Positions 32,617 to 43,527 of a stretch of 64,000 nucleotides of DNA are shown in pieces. Source of the DNA: Axinella damicornis. Taxonomy: Eukaryota; Porifera; Demospongiae; Axinellida; Axinellidae. The DNA is taken from contig OZ007512.1 in assembly GCA_963931865.1 (NCBI GenBank), positions 11,788,756 to 11,852,755 of the forward strand. Reading direction: 5' to 3'. Made by a program: the position numbers and the translations under genes. Every line of letters starts with the position of its first letter. Position 1 is the stretch's first letter. A model generated the notes under the pieces. The model saw only the letters and a list, made by a program, of their open reading frames with translations, did not search any database and was not told the origin of the DNA.

Positions 32617-33199
32617 TACTCTCGCGAAAGTCCGCCCACTCCGCAAAGAGCGCCCACCCCCCCCCCCCCCCCCCCCCCCCCCCCACACACACTTTTGGCT
32701 CAATTTTCTATATAGGGTCAAAGTTTACTCGAATGAGCGCCCACCCTCGCGCTATATTAGCCTCGTGCCTCGTGTAACAGGCGATAGAGCGAGTTAGTGA
32801 GATGTTCCAGCGTATCTGAGGTAAGAACCTCCTTGCAGCAAGTCTCTATTAGTCTGTGTATCCGTATCTATGGTGTCCATGTGTGTTGCCTGGCTTGCCT
32901 GTGCTGACGACGGCCCCGCGGCCTCCACGCTGGACCTCAGCCAGCGCTTGGCGGCAGCGAAGACGGCGTGGTGAGCGGTGATGTTGCTAGTGACTCCAGC
33001 GATGTAGATGTGCTGGGAGGGCTTTGACTCACGCGCGCTTGCTGCTCGATCAGTGCTATTGCGCTACTTGTGTACGTAAACAAAGGTGGGCGCTCTTTCA
33101 AGGTTGAATGCGGAAACACTCGAAAGAGCGCCCACCCCCTTGTTTGGCACGGTGAGAAAGTAAGATGCAGCGCCCATGGGCGGACTTTCGCGAGAGTAC
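32617..33199. mobile_element. ~580-bp inverted-repeat element with gene-like core
   Basis: TACTCTCGCGAAAGTCCGCCCA at the left pairs with TGGGCGGACTTTCGCGAGAGTA at the right. Second-tier inverted words (GAGCGCCCACC) also occur. A 29-bp poly-C run sits near 32656. The core at about 32885-33060 is unusually GC-rich; on the minus strand it reads HIYIAGVTSNITAHHAVFAA then AKRWLR, which looks protein-like and may be a captured exon. Confidence 0.65.
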
Positions 33200-33751
33200 A
33201 GTATTTATATTTTATGCTCATGCACATTTCACAAAGTATTCTTGTGGCAAAACCCAGAATTGGAATGTAACAGTATTTCCAATTATTCACAATTGACAAA
33301 TAAGGAAATGAACACGAGTTCTTTGGTCACATCAATTGCTGTGCAACTCATGGCCCCTTTCTGCTACTTTCAACCAAGGGATGCATATGGGCACTCAAAA
33401 GGCTCACTGCAAGTGCACTGTTGACTGAAATACCTTCTAATTTTAAGCTATCGCTAAAGTGAACGGAGTGGTTCAAGATGTGGGTGAAGTACACGTACAC
33501 AAGCAGTACAGTGCGAACGAGCAGGCCGGCGATCACCTACATTTGTTAACCATATGGTGGGTTCAGCATAGCAATCAAGTGTTTTTTGGGGGAAGAAGCT
33601 GGGTCAGTGTGTATGTGAAAGTATGGAATTAAGTACCGCAAGGTCATCAAGAATGCCTCGGCTCATGAAAAAGTTTCAAGATCAACCCTCCCTTGAGTCG
33701 GGGCGTGGGACTAAAATGTAGGTATTGCATGATTACTATGTACTTGTGTAC

Positions 33752-33835
33752 CTGCAGTCTCCCGATCTCATCCTGAATGGAGTCTTTTGCCACTGACAGA
33801 TTGTCCTTCTCCATCTTCAACTGAGATTGTTCTCC
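33752..33835 (-). CDS. middle gene, 28-codon coiled-coil exon
   Basis: Acceptor CCACTTAG|GGAGAA and donor CTGCAG|GTACAC, phase 0-0. GEQSQLKMEKDNLSVAKDSI then QDEIGRLQ. Paralogue of 7564-7647 with about 80% identical residues. Confidence 0.75.
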
Positions 33836-33849
33836 CTAAGTGGGCAGTA

Positions 33850-35050
33850 ATTAGAACATGATACGCACATTTTCAACTGCATGTTGTGTAGAATGTGTTA
33901 CTTAGCTAACTACTATATCTTACTGGGGGAGATTGAACCGCAGCCAAGACAGAAACTTAATATTGTATCATGCTGAGTGGGCACAAATGCTAGTAGCCGA
34001 AAAGCAGGGGAAAATATATTTATGGCCACCATTTTCAGTCATCATAATCAGCAAGAGTTGTTATAGAAACTCATACTTTGCACAGCACGGGAACTACTTC
34101 TCACTTCTGTACACAACACAACATTGGCCTTCATTTTGCATGCCATGACGGCTACATAGCTATGCAGTAGTCTGTTATGCCATGTGGTAGCTACTGTACA
34201 CTGTACGTACACCCGCCAGCTTAGTCTCATTCCATATGCAGGCCTTCTACACCTCCAGGTTTGCTCACTTACAGTATGCAAAACAGAGGGAGAAGGCTTA
34301 GGAAATTTTTACCATATAACACGATCCGCTGCAAGGCTGATCGTGACATCACAGATTCTAGACACAATGACTTATTCACATTCCTATCCACAGCTGCTGG
34401 AGAACCAAAACAAGCTCCAGAGAAGAAGCAGGTCCTACCCGGTCAACATATCCAGGTTTCAAGCATAATCGCTTGTCCAATCTTTGTAGTTACTGTTTTG
34501 CATACCAAAAACTGGAGGCACTGGAAGGCCTGGGAACAAGGCTACTTCTTAATGGGTACGCTTGTACCATCCTCAGCCACGGGAATTACATCATTAACCC
34601 TCAGATGGTACAACCATCATTCCTCATCATGCACAACTGTAACATGTCTTGGAATTACACAATGTCACAGACAACTTTGGTGGCACCGGTGTACATACAT
34701 GTGAAAAGAACTAAACTTTAGTTTTATAGTAGTCTCGTCACCTACGTAAAGCTTTGGGTAGCTTCAGATTGTGTAGAGTATTTTCTCACCACTGGGGATA
34801 TACAGCAGATATATTTCCAAAGCTGAACAACCAATAAAATTAATGTGAGGGGAGACCCTTCCTGTTGTGCAGAAAGTAAACAGCAGCGCAATATGAATGG
34901 TTTAAGTATAGGCTGGTACATAAGTAGATGCATAGCAAGTTAGCAACCACTTTGTCACTTACATACCTATACCACCCTTGCTAGCATAAAAATCACAGTG
35001 ATATACGTACATGTACACACGTGGCCCCTACTCCTGAGCTGACGGCACAT
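33850..35050. other. intron, no recognised exon
   Basis: About 1.2 kb between exons. A partial hairpin-family end (GGCCTGGGAACAAGGCTA) lies near 34527. Several short frames on both strands lack splice context. Confidence 0.5.
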
Positions 35051-35052
35051 AC

Positions 35053-36318
35053 CTCTGCCTTGGTTAGTTGCTGTCTCAGTTCCTTCACAATTTGACTCTG
35101 GCCTCTCGTGTGACCCACAAGTTTCGTCAGTTCGGTTGCTGTCTTTTCGAATAGCTTAAGCTGTTGACCCATATGTGCAATCATTGCTTCCTTCTCTTGC
35201 AAGGTCCTCTGAAGCTCTGCCACGTCAGTTGGGGGGTCAAGTGGAGGTGGCTGGTCGGCTGTCTGATCTGTGGCAGCATCCTTCATTCGAGGTTTTGGAG
35301 TCGGTTTGTCAGGATGAGCAGAAGCAGCGAGAAAAGCAACTTTCGATTTCAGATTCGAAATTTCCTTCTCTTTTAATTCCAATTGCCGTTTTAAATAAGG
35401 AGCTTCTTCAGAATATCCAGCAGCTTTCTGTCCTCGAGACTTGTACACTCTCTCGGACTTCAGTCGCGTAAGTTTCTCCTCCTTTGCAAGCAGTTGCTCC
35501 CTCATTTTCATCATCTCAACATCTCTAGGAGCCGAAGCCATGATTCTGGCCTCAAGTTGCGACTTGGCAGACTGAAGATCAGATACCTCCTTCTCTTTCT
35601 CACTCACCCGTGTAATGAGGTCTACAACCTGAGACTCTAACTTGACGGCATCTTTGTGAAATCCCTCGGCGTCTGTGAGGTCTTTTTGCAAGCGCTGGAC
35701 CTCGGCTTCCAAAGGCTGAAGGCGTTTCAGTTCAGCCATCACCTCTTGATTGTAACTCTGATAGGTGATTTCACCACCACTTTGCTGGGCTTCACCAACA
35801 CCTTGTTTCTGTAGCTGTTGCTTCAGTGCCAGATTCTGAGACTCCAGATCACTCATTTGCTCAACGACTCCGTCCAGTTGTCCCGTGACTACTTCTGCTT
35901 CTTTGACCTTCACACGAAGCTTCACCAGCTCGTTTTTCTGCGCCCGGTCAGTTTCGTCCAATGCACTCAATTGTCCCGTCAGTTCCGTCAGCAGATCAAG
36001 ATAGCTGTCTTCATTCAGGTGTCGCAACCCCTTCTCGGTGGTCTTTTGAGTTACTTCAATGGCTCTATTTAAAGCTGTAATCCTCTTCTCCTTCAGCTCA
36101 AGTTGATCAGATAATGTTTTGATGTCGACGTCCCTGAAACTGACTTCATCTTTAAGTTGTTGAAGCTTTCGCTGTACAGTCCTACGCTCCCTAGCCCCAA
36201 GGCCGGCTAATTCAGCTGGGTCGACGTCAATCTGCTCTCTTGACAGAACCCTTTGATATTGCCGGAGATCGACAGAGCTGTGCTCAGCTCCTCTGGTCAC
36301 CACCTTTGACTCACCATC
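35053..36318 (-). CDS. middle gene, large coiled-coil exon
   Basis: The longest coiled-coil exon, 1,266 bp (422 codons), acceptor CTTTCAG|GATGGT and donor GCAGAG|GTATGT, phase 0-0. Order: a short polar start (DGESKVVTRGAEHSSVDLRQ), coiled coil from about residue 45 to 150, a second block from about 160 to 330, a Pro-rich hinge (KPTPKPRMKDAATDQTADQP then PPLDPPTDVAELQ) and a third coiled coil to the end. Probably a rod or scaffold. No enzyme motif. Confidence 0.85.
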
Positions 36319-36434
36319 CTGAAAGGTACAATACACACCAATATGATAGGGCCAGTGTTTCATTTTGGGTAGCAAACATTCCTCCCCCCTTCCAAATCAA
36401 ACCCATTGGCCCATATGGTATACCAACCACTTAC

Positions 36435-36509
36435 TGTTGCTGATGGTTGACAGACGATCGGGTTGGATGGACAGCGAGAGTCGTCGTCCAATGAGCTATC
36501 TGGCATGGA
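36435..36509 (-). CDS. middle gene, 25-codon exon
   Basis: Acceptor CTGTAG|TCCATG and strong donor GCAACA|GTAAGT, phase 0-0. SMPDSSLDDDSRCPSNPIVC then QPSAT: acidic and disordered. Confidence 0.65.
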
Positions 36510-36638
36510 CTACAGGATTACAAATAAATATAGCAGATGTTAATTCCCAGAACTTCCCACCATCCGAATTTTGGATCATTTATAATTACTTAGCGGAAAA
36601 GAGAGGCCTAGCTGGTATACCTCTAGTCTATCGAGCTA

Positions 36639-36726
36639 GACCAATTTTCACTCATTCAGGAAGTTGGAGGTGGGGTGGAGGGAAAGCCCTCCGCCCCCCA
36701 GCTTCCTAAGCGAGTGAAAATTGGTC
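36639..36726. mobile_element. 88-bp hairpin
   Basis: GACCAATTTTCACTC pairs with GAGTGAAAATTGGTC; the arms extend through CAGGAAG and CTTCCT. The ends differ from the TAGCCTCG family and no target duplication is seen. Confidence 0.7.
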
Positions 36727-36771
36727 AAGGTACATAATAGAGCACTTGTGCAATCAGGTACTAGGGTTCGG

Positions 36772-37665
36772 CATCCATCAATCATAGACTCGGTAGAGTC
36801 TATATGTAGGGATACGACGTACACGCAATACATGTCAATACAAAAAATCTCTCCAAATCTCAGAAACGGTACACTTATAAGCCTTTATAACCACATACCG
36901 TTCATCTTCGAGTGTTTTCATGACCAACAAGACTCCTCGCATCGCGAAAACCCGTCGCGAAAGTACCACACCAGGCACTCCCAAAACGGCCAAATTGTTT
37001 TTCTTTCTTCTTCTTCTTCTTCTTCTTCTTTCTTCAGATAACTTAGCTCAACGTTGCCTCAATCTGTCACGATGGTTTTCGCACGAAACAGCAGCATTTT
37101 CAACCGAGCAGTGCAACGTCCCATCGCTTTTTCGCTACCTCCAAGTCTTCACCAGGCGGCTGCAGCTGCCCACTCAATAACTATGGCTTCGTTTGTCACG
37201 CCATTTTCACGTTCGTACGCATGCGCAATTAAACGATCACTTAGCAACGATATGTAATTATTACTCAAGATCGCTGAATTAGAAACAGTGGACGCTGCGT
37301 TGTCAAACCCAACGAGGCACTGAGGTTAGTCCCTGTACGCATGATTTAGCTAAGCTAATATTGCTACCTATACTGTATTCTGTGAGCAGGGTGAATGCCT
37401 ATCTCAACTCTCAACACCTAAATGAATGTCCCTACTATAATCTGCCTATGCCATGGTCTTCAGACAGGGAGAACTCAGGGGCTTTTGTCATCCATTTAGG
37501 GAACAGTTGACTTGAGATGCCCGGGCCTGATTCTTCAGCCAATGCTGGAAGTGTAATACCTGAGTAATATTGTCCATATACCAAGGCAAGGACACCTACT
37601 GCCCAGTTGCCTGTGAGGTCACTGACTTCTGCAGCAAACTTCAGCTCAAACATGCGCCTGCTGCC
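36772..37665. repeat. dispersed segment shared with 10.66-11.4 kb
   Basis: Contains the CTTCTT microsatellite (about 37003-37036) and a 61-codon plus frame at 37072-37257 starting MVFARNSSIFNRAVQR. On the minus strand at 37435-37650 a 72-codon frame (MFELKFAAEVSDLTGNWA and LALVYGQYYSGITLPALAEE) follows an acceptor-like TTTTGGCAG and is partly repeated at 11.32-11.40 kb. Repeat-borne rather than part of the kinase gene (inference). Confidence 0.5.
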
Positions 37666-37681
37666 AAAACAAATGACATGA

Positions 37682-37956
37682 ACAAGTAATAAAAAACATT
37701 AAAAATGTAGCAGGATGTAGGGATACCAGAACGGCAAAAAGTAAGGAAACAAGAGGGATGATCGAACATAACAGTGAAGTATACAATCACCCCTACATAT
37801 CTTTTTTCATTGTACATGTGTATATATGGAAGAAGATCTCTGTAGGGGTGATTGTATACTTCACTGTTATGTTCGATCATCCCTCTTGTTTCCTTACTTT
37901 TTGCCGTTCTGGTATCCCTACATCCTGCTACATTTTTAATGTTTTTTATTACTTGT
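37682..37956. mobile_element. 275-bp near-perfect inverted-repeat element
   Basis: ACAAGTAATAAAAAACATT at the left pairs with its exact complement at the right; the arms are about 118 bp with only a few mismatches around a loop with TTCATTGTACATGTG. The loop and GTTTCCTTACTTTTTGC arm are shared with 12.06-12.25 and 16.85-17.0 kb. Target duplication not obvious. Confidence 0.8.
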
Positions 37957-38034
37957 AAACTAAGCTTTATGGTTATCAGTGTGTAACGTAACTCCGTCAA
38001 CAGTTGTATATATATATTGCATACATGTACCTAC

Positions 38035-38817
38035 CCCACACAGTTTATGAAGTTGAGACTGATGGTCCGCCTTCAATCTCTCCATCTCCTCCCTCAACTC
38101 GCCCTCTCTCATCTTTGCTGTCTCACAGGAATCTTCCAGCTGGCGAATCTGGGCAAGATAGTGCTGTTGCCTTTTCTGAAAGTCACGTTCCTTATCATGA
38201 CACTCTCTTTCCTTCTGGCGGATTTGGGCTTGGTAAGAAGCTTCTAGCTGCTGCTGAGCACTTGTGCTATGATCCCCACCAAAAATTTTCTCCATTTCCG
38301 CCCTCAACTCGCCCTCTTTAATCATTGCTTTTTGATGGGAATCTTCCAGATGGCTAATCTGGGCAAGATAGTGCTGTTGCCTTCTCTGAAAATCATGTTC
38401 CCTATCATGAAATTCTCTCTCTTTCTGGCGGATCAGGTTTTGGTAAGACGCTTCTAGCTGCTGCTGACCACTTGCGTTAGGATCCCCACCAAAACTTCGT
38501 GCCCGAGCAACTGCTTCTCGACTACTTTCATCTTTCTGGGCAAGAATGCTTTCAAACTCTTGCCTGAGTTGCTTTATGTGGGTTTCATACTTGGCACTCA
38601 TGTTTGAAACTTCAGCCTCCAGTTGACGTATTCTTCTCTCGCACTGTGCTACCATGTTTCCTCCCTGTTCAACCTCTGCCTTACTTTGTGCAAGCTGTTC
38701 CCACAGAGCTTTGACTTCCATACGAGCAGCTTCGCGTTGCTTTCTGTACTCATCTTGTTTCTTCTTTGCAGCTTGGAGATCAGTACCCGACTCTGTCCTG
38801 GGTTCAGGCACTTGTTG
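38035..38817 (-). CDS. middle gene, coiled-coil exon with duplicated block
   Basis: 783 bp (261 codons), acceptor TCCACACAG|CAACAAGTG and donor GTGGG|GTAGGT, phase 0-0. A basic coiled coil (KKKQDEYRKQREAARMEVKA) is followed by two tandem copies of a ~70-residue block starting FGGD and containing LEASYQ, IRQKERE, DFQ.RQQHYLAQI and EGELR.EME. The block duplication is also clear in the DNA. No catalytic motif. Confidence 0.85.
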
Positions 38818-38899
38818 CTGTGTGGACAAAGGAGAGAGAACACACATTACATGATGTGTGGTTATAGCATGAACATGACATCACAACGATGACAGCATG

Positions 38900-39271
38900 A
38901 CATCACAATGACATCATAGCATCTTATTGCATGATCAGTGATGACACTGCAGTTGCAAGGAGGTCTTCACTAGCCTATTTCCCAGGTCTCTGCCCAGAGT
39001 TTATCTCGCAGTCATGGAGTGCGGAAAACCTAAAACCTTGTCTACAACATACACAGTGAGTCACTTAATTAAGACATGCATGTAGTGGATTCCGATCATT
39101 CCGTCAATGGGGACTAGCTGGGATTGATTGATAGGAGGTGGTTATAGTTCATTCCTCGACTCATCCGGGAACATGTCTGGGAATGGGATGATGCACATGC
39201 GTAGGACCCACAATAATTGTAGTTGATGTACACTACTGAGCTTTACACACACACTCTATCATGATGGTACT
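38900..39271. other. intron flanking the Copia insertion
   Basis: No exon is seen. A hairpin-family-like end (CTAGCCTATTTCCCAGG) is near 38970 and a degenerate opposite end (GTCTGGGAATGGGA) near 39176; possibly one eroded element. Confidence 0.4.
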
Positions 39272-39453
39272 TGTTGGAAAGAGCACTCTTGCCAGACGTG
39301 TACTGATACGCTCATTTACTGTTATGCATATTCATTACTGTACTATTACATAATATGTATGCTCTCGTGATGCTTGTATCAGTCGCGTGCCATATGCTTT
39401 ATGTCTGATACGTACTGTACACTTTCTATCTTGTTTGATCGGCATTTTCAACA
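39272..39453 (+). repeat. Copia 5' LTR
   Basis: 182 bp, TGTTGGAAAG ... TTTTCAACA, identical by eye to the 3' LTR at 43528-43709. GGTACT flanks the element on both sides (39266-39271 and 43710-43715), an apparent 6-bp target duplication, where 5 bp is usual for Copia. Confidence 0.95.
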
Positions 39454-39468
39454 GGTTATGGGCCCAGC
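39454..39468 (+). promoter_or_regulatory. Copia primer-binding site (half-tRNA type)
   Basis: GGTTATGGGCCCAGC directly follows the 5' LTR. It is complementary to the anticodon stem-loop of initiator tRNA-Met (GCTGGGCCCATAACC), not to a tRNA 3' end. Priming from a cleaved initiator tRNA is known for Drosophila copia and Ty5. Confidence 0.85.
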
Positions 39469-39527
39469 TATCTAAAGCCTAACAGCTAGTAGCTAACGCT
39501 CTACTGTATGATTCGTATCGCTGAAGC

Positions 39528-42500
39528 ATGGCTGAGTCAAGGGCTGTCGTAGTCGTACCGTTGAAAGGTCCTAACTACGCCACCTGGAAGATCCAGTGTC
39601 GTATGGCTCTCATGAAGGAGGGTCTGTGGGGAATTGTGACCGGCACAGAGGAACCCCCGTCTGAAGAAGAAGCCGAGAAGTACGCTAAGTTTGTGGCTAA
39701 GCGTGATCGGACTCTTGCTCTGATAGTGCTGTCTGTGGACACGACACTCCTTTACCTGCTGGGTGATCCAGAAGATCCGGTGAAAGTCTGGAGAAAATTG
39801 TCAGATCATTTTCAGAAAAAGACTTGGGCAAATAAGTTGGAATTGAGGAGGAGACTCTACTCTCTCAGGCTGAAGGAGGGAGACTCCGTGCAAGAGCATA
39901 TCCGAAAGATGACGGAAGTTTTTGAAGAGCTAGCTGTTGTTGGTGATCCTTTGAAAGAGGAGGACCAAGTAGTGTATTTGCTAGCTAGCTTGCCAGAATC
40001 TTATGATATGCTGGTGACAGCTCTTGAAGCTAACGCAGAAGTCCCACATATGGAAGTGGTGACAGAACGGCTACTGCATGAGGAAAAGAAGCAGAAGGAG
40101 CGAGATGATGATCGAGAACAGTCAAGAGCCTTGGCCAGCTACTCCAGGGGGGTGGTAAAGTGCTTCCATTGTGGAAAGCCTGGGCACATCAGACGTAACT
40201 GTCCTCATTTGGACCAGGAAGAGAAGAAGCCCAAGCAGTTTTCCCGTAGGAAAGATGGGAGGCACAAAGCCAACAAGGCCTCAAGAACTGACCACGAGTC
40301 GGACAGTGAGAATGACCTGCTTGTGGTAGGTAGCACGTATGCTCTTCAGGCCAGCACTTTCCCTGAGAAATGGATCGTCGATTCTGGTGCAACATGCCAC
40401 ATGTGTTGCAACAGGATGGCCTTTGAGAAGCTGCAGCCTCTTGACCAGCCCCTGAAAGTGTCGCTCGGAGATGGACGACAGTTGAACGCTGTTGGAGAGG
40501 GTGTCATCTCGTTGAGGACGAGACTACCGAATGGAAAGGTCAAGAAGTGCAAGCTGTGGGATGTCCTGTACATACCAGCGCTGGCATACAACCTGCTTAG
40601 TGTGTCGAAAGCAGCTGAGAAGGGGAATACAGCTACCTTCAGTGATAACGAATGTCAGATTCTCAATGCAGATCACCATATGATTGCGAAGGGAGTTCGG
40701 TGTGGAAACCTATACTACCTTGATTGCCAGGCTGACGTGGAGGCTCATGCTGCACTGCAGGAGTCGCAGGAGGAGCTCTGGCACAGGCGTTATGGGCACC
40801 TGGGAGTGCAGAGCCTTCAGAAGCTGGCCCGTGGTGAACTGGTAAAGGGTCTCAAGTACAATCCCTCAAAAGGAGTAGGCTTCTGCAGAGCCTGTGTTGA
40901 GGGAAAGCACAAGAAGACTCCTTTTCAAGTTGGCGAGCCAAAGCGTGCAGCAGAGCCCCTGGACCTCGTCCACAGCGATGTATGTGGAAAGTTGAACGTA
41001 TGTACAATGGGTGGAGCCGAGTACTTCGTCACCTTTATTGATGATTGCACCCGCTACATCTGGGTATATCTCCTCAAGAGGAAGAGCGATGTCTTCAAGT
41101 GCTTCAAGACATGGAAAGCTCTCGTCGAGAACTCGAGTGGCAAGAGACTGAAAATGCTGCGCACTGACAATGGAGGGGAGTATACCTCGTCGGAGTTCGA
41201 AGAGTTTTTGAGGAGTGAGGGTGTACGTCACGAGCGCACCATACCCAAGACCCCGGAGCAGAATGGGGTGGCAGAGCGATGGAACAGAACTCTGGTAGAG
41301 ATGGTGCGGTCGATGTTGCTCGATTCCAAATTGCCTCAGAAGTTCTGGGGAGAAGCCCTGTCCACTGCAGTGTACCTCAGAAACAGGAGTCCTACCAAAG
41401 TGCTCAGTGATAGGACACCTTATGAGGCATGGACAGGAGGGAAGCCTGAAGTTGGACATTTGCGTGTGTTCGGATGTGAAGCCTACACCCATGTCCCAAA
41501 GGAAAGCAGAAAGAAGCTTGATGCCAAAGCGAGAAAGTGTGTCCTCGTTGGTTATGGTGAAGAAACTAAGGGCTACAGGCTGTTTGATCCGTCCGGAGTG
41601 AAAGTGATCTACAGTCGGGATGTGGTGTTCAATGAGGCTGATATTGAGCGCCGGAGCGACGAAATAGTCCCTGAGGAGGAGGAGCTTGTGGAGCTCGACT
41701 TGCTGGATGATGAAGCTCGTTTTGAGTTGGAGTCGGAAGCGAACAGCCCAGCACCTGTCGAGCCTGTGGAGGAGTCTCCTGCTACTTCACACCAGTCACT
41801 GGAGCCGGTCACACGTTGTCCAGCACCTGTCAAGCCCGTGGAGAAGCAGCCTCCTCCTACTCCGCATCAGTCACTGGAGCCTGGCGCACGTCGGTCAACA
41901 AGGGCACGTAACCTCCCAGACTATTATGGATGGAGTGCCAACCTTATGAATGTTGAACCGAGCAGTGTTGAAGAAGCAATGAGTACTCGGGAGAAACCTC
42001 AGTGGTGTGAAGCCATGCAGAAGGAAATGCATTCCCTGGAAGTGAACTGTGTGTGGGAATTAACAGAGCTACCAGAAGGACGGCAGCCTGTTGGTTGCAA
42101 GTGGGTTTTTAAAACCAAAACTGATGCAGATGGCAAGATAGAACGCTACAAGGCACGTCTGGTGGCTCAGGGTTTCTCCCAGAGGTTTGGCTGTGACTAT
42201 GACGAAACCTTTAGTCCGGTAGTTCGTCTGGAATCTGTCCGTACTCTTATCGCAATGTCTACTCAGCACAACCTGCAGATGCACCAAGTAGATGTTACCA
42301 CTGCCTTTCTCAATGGCGAGTTGGAGGAGGAGGTGTATATGGCTCAGCCAGAGGGTTTCATCAGTCCAGGGCAAGAGCACTTGGTGTGTCGTTTGAAGAA
42401 AAGTATCTACGGACTCAAGCAGTCACCGCGATGTTGGAACACTGCACTGGACATGCATTTGAGGAAGCTGGGTTTTGTGCCAACCAGCAGTGATCCATGC

Positions 42501-43520
42501 ATCTACCGATCGTCAGAAGGAGAGCACTGTCTTCTCGGAATCTATGTGGATGACATTATTCTTGCTGCTAAATCCACTGTGAGGCTGGAGGAGGTGAAAA
42601 GGGGGCTTGCCGAGAAGTTTGATATCAAGGATATGGGAACGTTGCATCACTTCCTTGGTATGAAGGTCATTCGGGATGACACAACCGGAAAAGTGTGGAT
42701 CGGCCAGCCAGGCTATACCAAAAGCCTACTGGAGAGGTATGGGATGGAAGCAGCAAAGCCGGTGGACACTCCTGTGGATACCAGCACCAAACTCGTGGCC
42801 ATGGCAGAGGATGACGAGTCCTTTGATCAGACACTGTACCAGTCGGCTGTTGGAAGCCTCATGTACCTTGCAGTTGCCACCAGACCTGATATTGCCTTTG
42901 CTGTAAGCAATGCAGCGAAGTTCTCTGCACAACCAGCAAAGCACCACTGGACGGCCGTGAAAAGGGTGATGAGATATCTTCGTGGTACTACCGAGATGGG
43001 GCTTGTGTTCTCCCCGCAACCCACTGATGAGTGCGTCGGGTACTCGGATGCAGACTGGGGAGGTGACCTGGACGATCGGAAGTCCACCTCTGGATACTTG
43101 TTCCAAGTGGGTGGTGGTGCTGTGAGTTGGCGTAGCAAGAAACAGACATGTGTAGCCCTCTCGACAGCCGAGGCAGAATACATTGCTTTAGCAGCAGCAG
43201 CGCAGGAGGCGCTCTGGCTGAGACAACTCACTGCAGAGTTCGAAATGTCTGATGCCCGACTTGAAGCTACCACGATTCATGAGGATAACCAGTCTACAAT
43301 CAGTATGGCCAAGAATCCTCAGTTCCATGGTCGGTCAAAGCACATTGCAATCAAGTATCACTTCATCAGGGATCTAGTAAGCGACGGAGTGGTAGAACTG
43401 AAGTATTGTCCCACTAAGCAGATGGTCGCAGACCTTCTCACCAAAGGACTTCCCCGACACCAGTTTACTAGATTGCGTGAAATGGCTGGCATTGATGACT
43501 TTTCATCTGGCAGCAAGTGA
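39528..43520 (+). CDS. Copia (Ty1/Copia) gag-pol polyprotein
   Basis: One intact 1,330-codon frame. Order: gag with CCHC knuckle CFHCGKPGHIRRNC (212-225); aspartic protease WIVDSGATCHM (DSG at 285-287); gag-pre-integrase HHCC with LWHRRYGHL (417 on); integrase catalytic D484, D547 and E583 (D,D35E); reverse transcriptase with KARLVAQGF and YVDD (1006-1009); RNase H with SDADWGGD (1173 on) and AEAEY. Protease-integrase-RT-RNase H order defines Copia. No stop or frameshift, so it is potentially active. No envelope gene. The 5' leader from the PBS to the ATG is about 60 bp. Confidence 0.97.
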   Translation: MAESRAVVVVPLKGPNYATWKIQCRMALMKEGLWGIVTGTEEPPSEEEAEKYAKFVAKRDRTLALIVLSVDTTLLYLLGDPEDPVKVWRKLSDHFQKKTWANKLELRRRLYSLRLKEGDSVQEHIRKMTEVFEELAVVGDPLKEEDQVVYLLASLPESYDMLVTALEANAEVPHMEVVTERLLHEEKKQKERDDDREQSRALASYSRGVVKCFHCGKPGHIRRNCPHLDQEEKKPKQFSRRKDGRHKANKASRTDHESDSENDLLVVGSTYALQASTFPEKWIVDSGATCHMCCNRMAFEKLQPLDQPLKVSLGDGRQLNAVGEGVISLRTRLPNGKVKKCKLWDVLYIPALAYNLLSVSKAAEKGNTATFSDNECQILNADHHMIAKGVRCGNLYYLDCQADVEAHAALQESQEELWHRRYGHLGVQSLQKLARGELVKGLKYNPSKGVGFCRACVEGKHKKTPFQVGEPKRAAEPLDLVHSDVCGKLNVCTMGGAEYFVTFIDDCTRYIWVYLLKRKSDVFKCFKTWKALVENSSGKRLKMLRTDNGGEYTSSEFEEFLRSEGVRHERTIPKTPEQNGVAERWNRTLVEMVRSMLLDSKLPQKFWGEALSTAVYLRNRSPTKVLSDRTPYEAWTGGKPEVGHLRVFGCEAYTHVPKESRKKLDAKARKCVLVGYGEETKGYRLFDPSGVKVIYSRDVVFNEADIERRSDEIVPEEEELVELDLLDDEARFELESEANSPAPVEPVEESPATSHQSLEPVTRCPAPVKPVEKQPPPTPHQSLEPGARRSTRARNLPDYYGWSANLMNVEPSSVEEAMSTREKPQWCEAMQKEMHSLEVNCVWELTELPEGRQPVGCKWVFKTKTDADGKIERYKARLVAQGFSQRFGCDYDETFSPVVRLESVRTLIAMSTQHNLQMHQVDVTTAFLNGELEEEVYMAQPEGFISPGQEHLVCRLKKSIYGLKQSPRCWNTALDMHLRKLGFVPTSSDPCIYRSSEGEHCLLGIYVDDIILAAKSTVRLEEVKRGLAEKFDIKDMGTLHHFLGMKVIRDDTTGKVWIGQPGYTKSLLERYGMEAAKPVDTPVDTSTKLVAMAEDDESFDQTLYQSAVGSLMYLAVATRPDIAFAVSNAAKFSAQPAKHHWTAVKRVMRYLRGTTEMGLVFSPQPTDECVGYSDADWGGDLDDRKSTSGYLFQVGGGAVSWRSKKQTCVALSTAEAEYIALAAAAQEALWLRQLTAEFEMSDARLEATTIHEDNQSTISMAKNPQFHGRSKHIAIKYHFIRDLVSDGVVELKYCPTKQMVADLLTKGLPRHQFTRLREMAGIDDFSSGSK

Positions 43521-43527
43521 GGAGGAG
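43518..43527 (+). promoter_or_regulatory. Copia polypurine tract
   Basis: TGAGGAGGAG, purine-rich and ending at the 3' LTR boundary. It overlaps the end of the stop codon of the polyprotein frame. Expected plus-strand primer site. Confidence 0.8.

Noticed and set aside
32546..32797. Proline-run frame
   Set aside because: Translation of the poly-C tract inside an inverted-repeat element.
37758..37958. Mirror-image 66-codon and longer frames
   Set aside because: Both strands read almost the same because the DNA is a 275-bp palindrome; not genes.
40866..43273. Minus-strand frames within the Copia polyprotein
   Set aside because: Shadows of the 1,330-codon frame, which has all expected domains.
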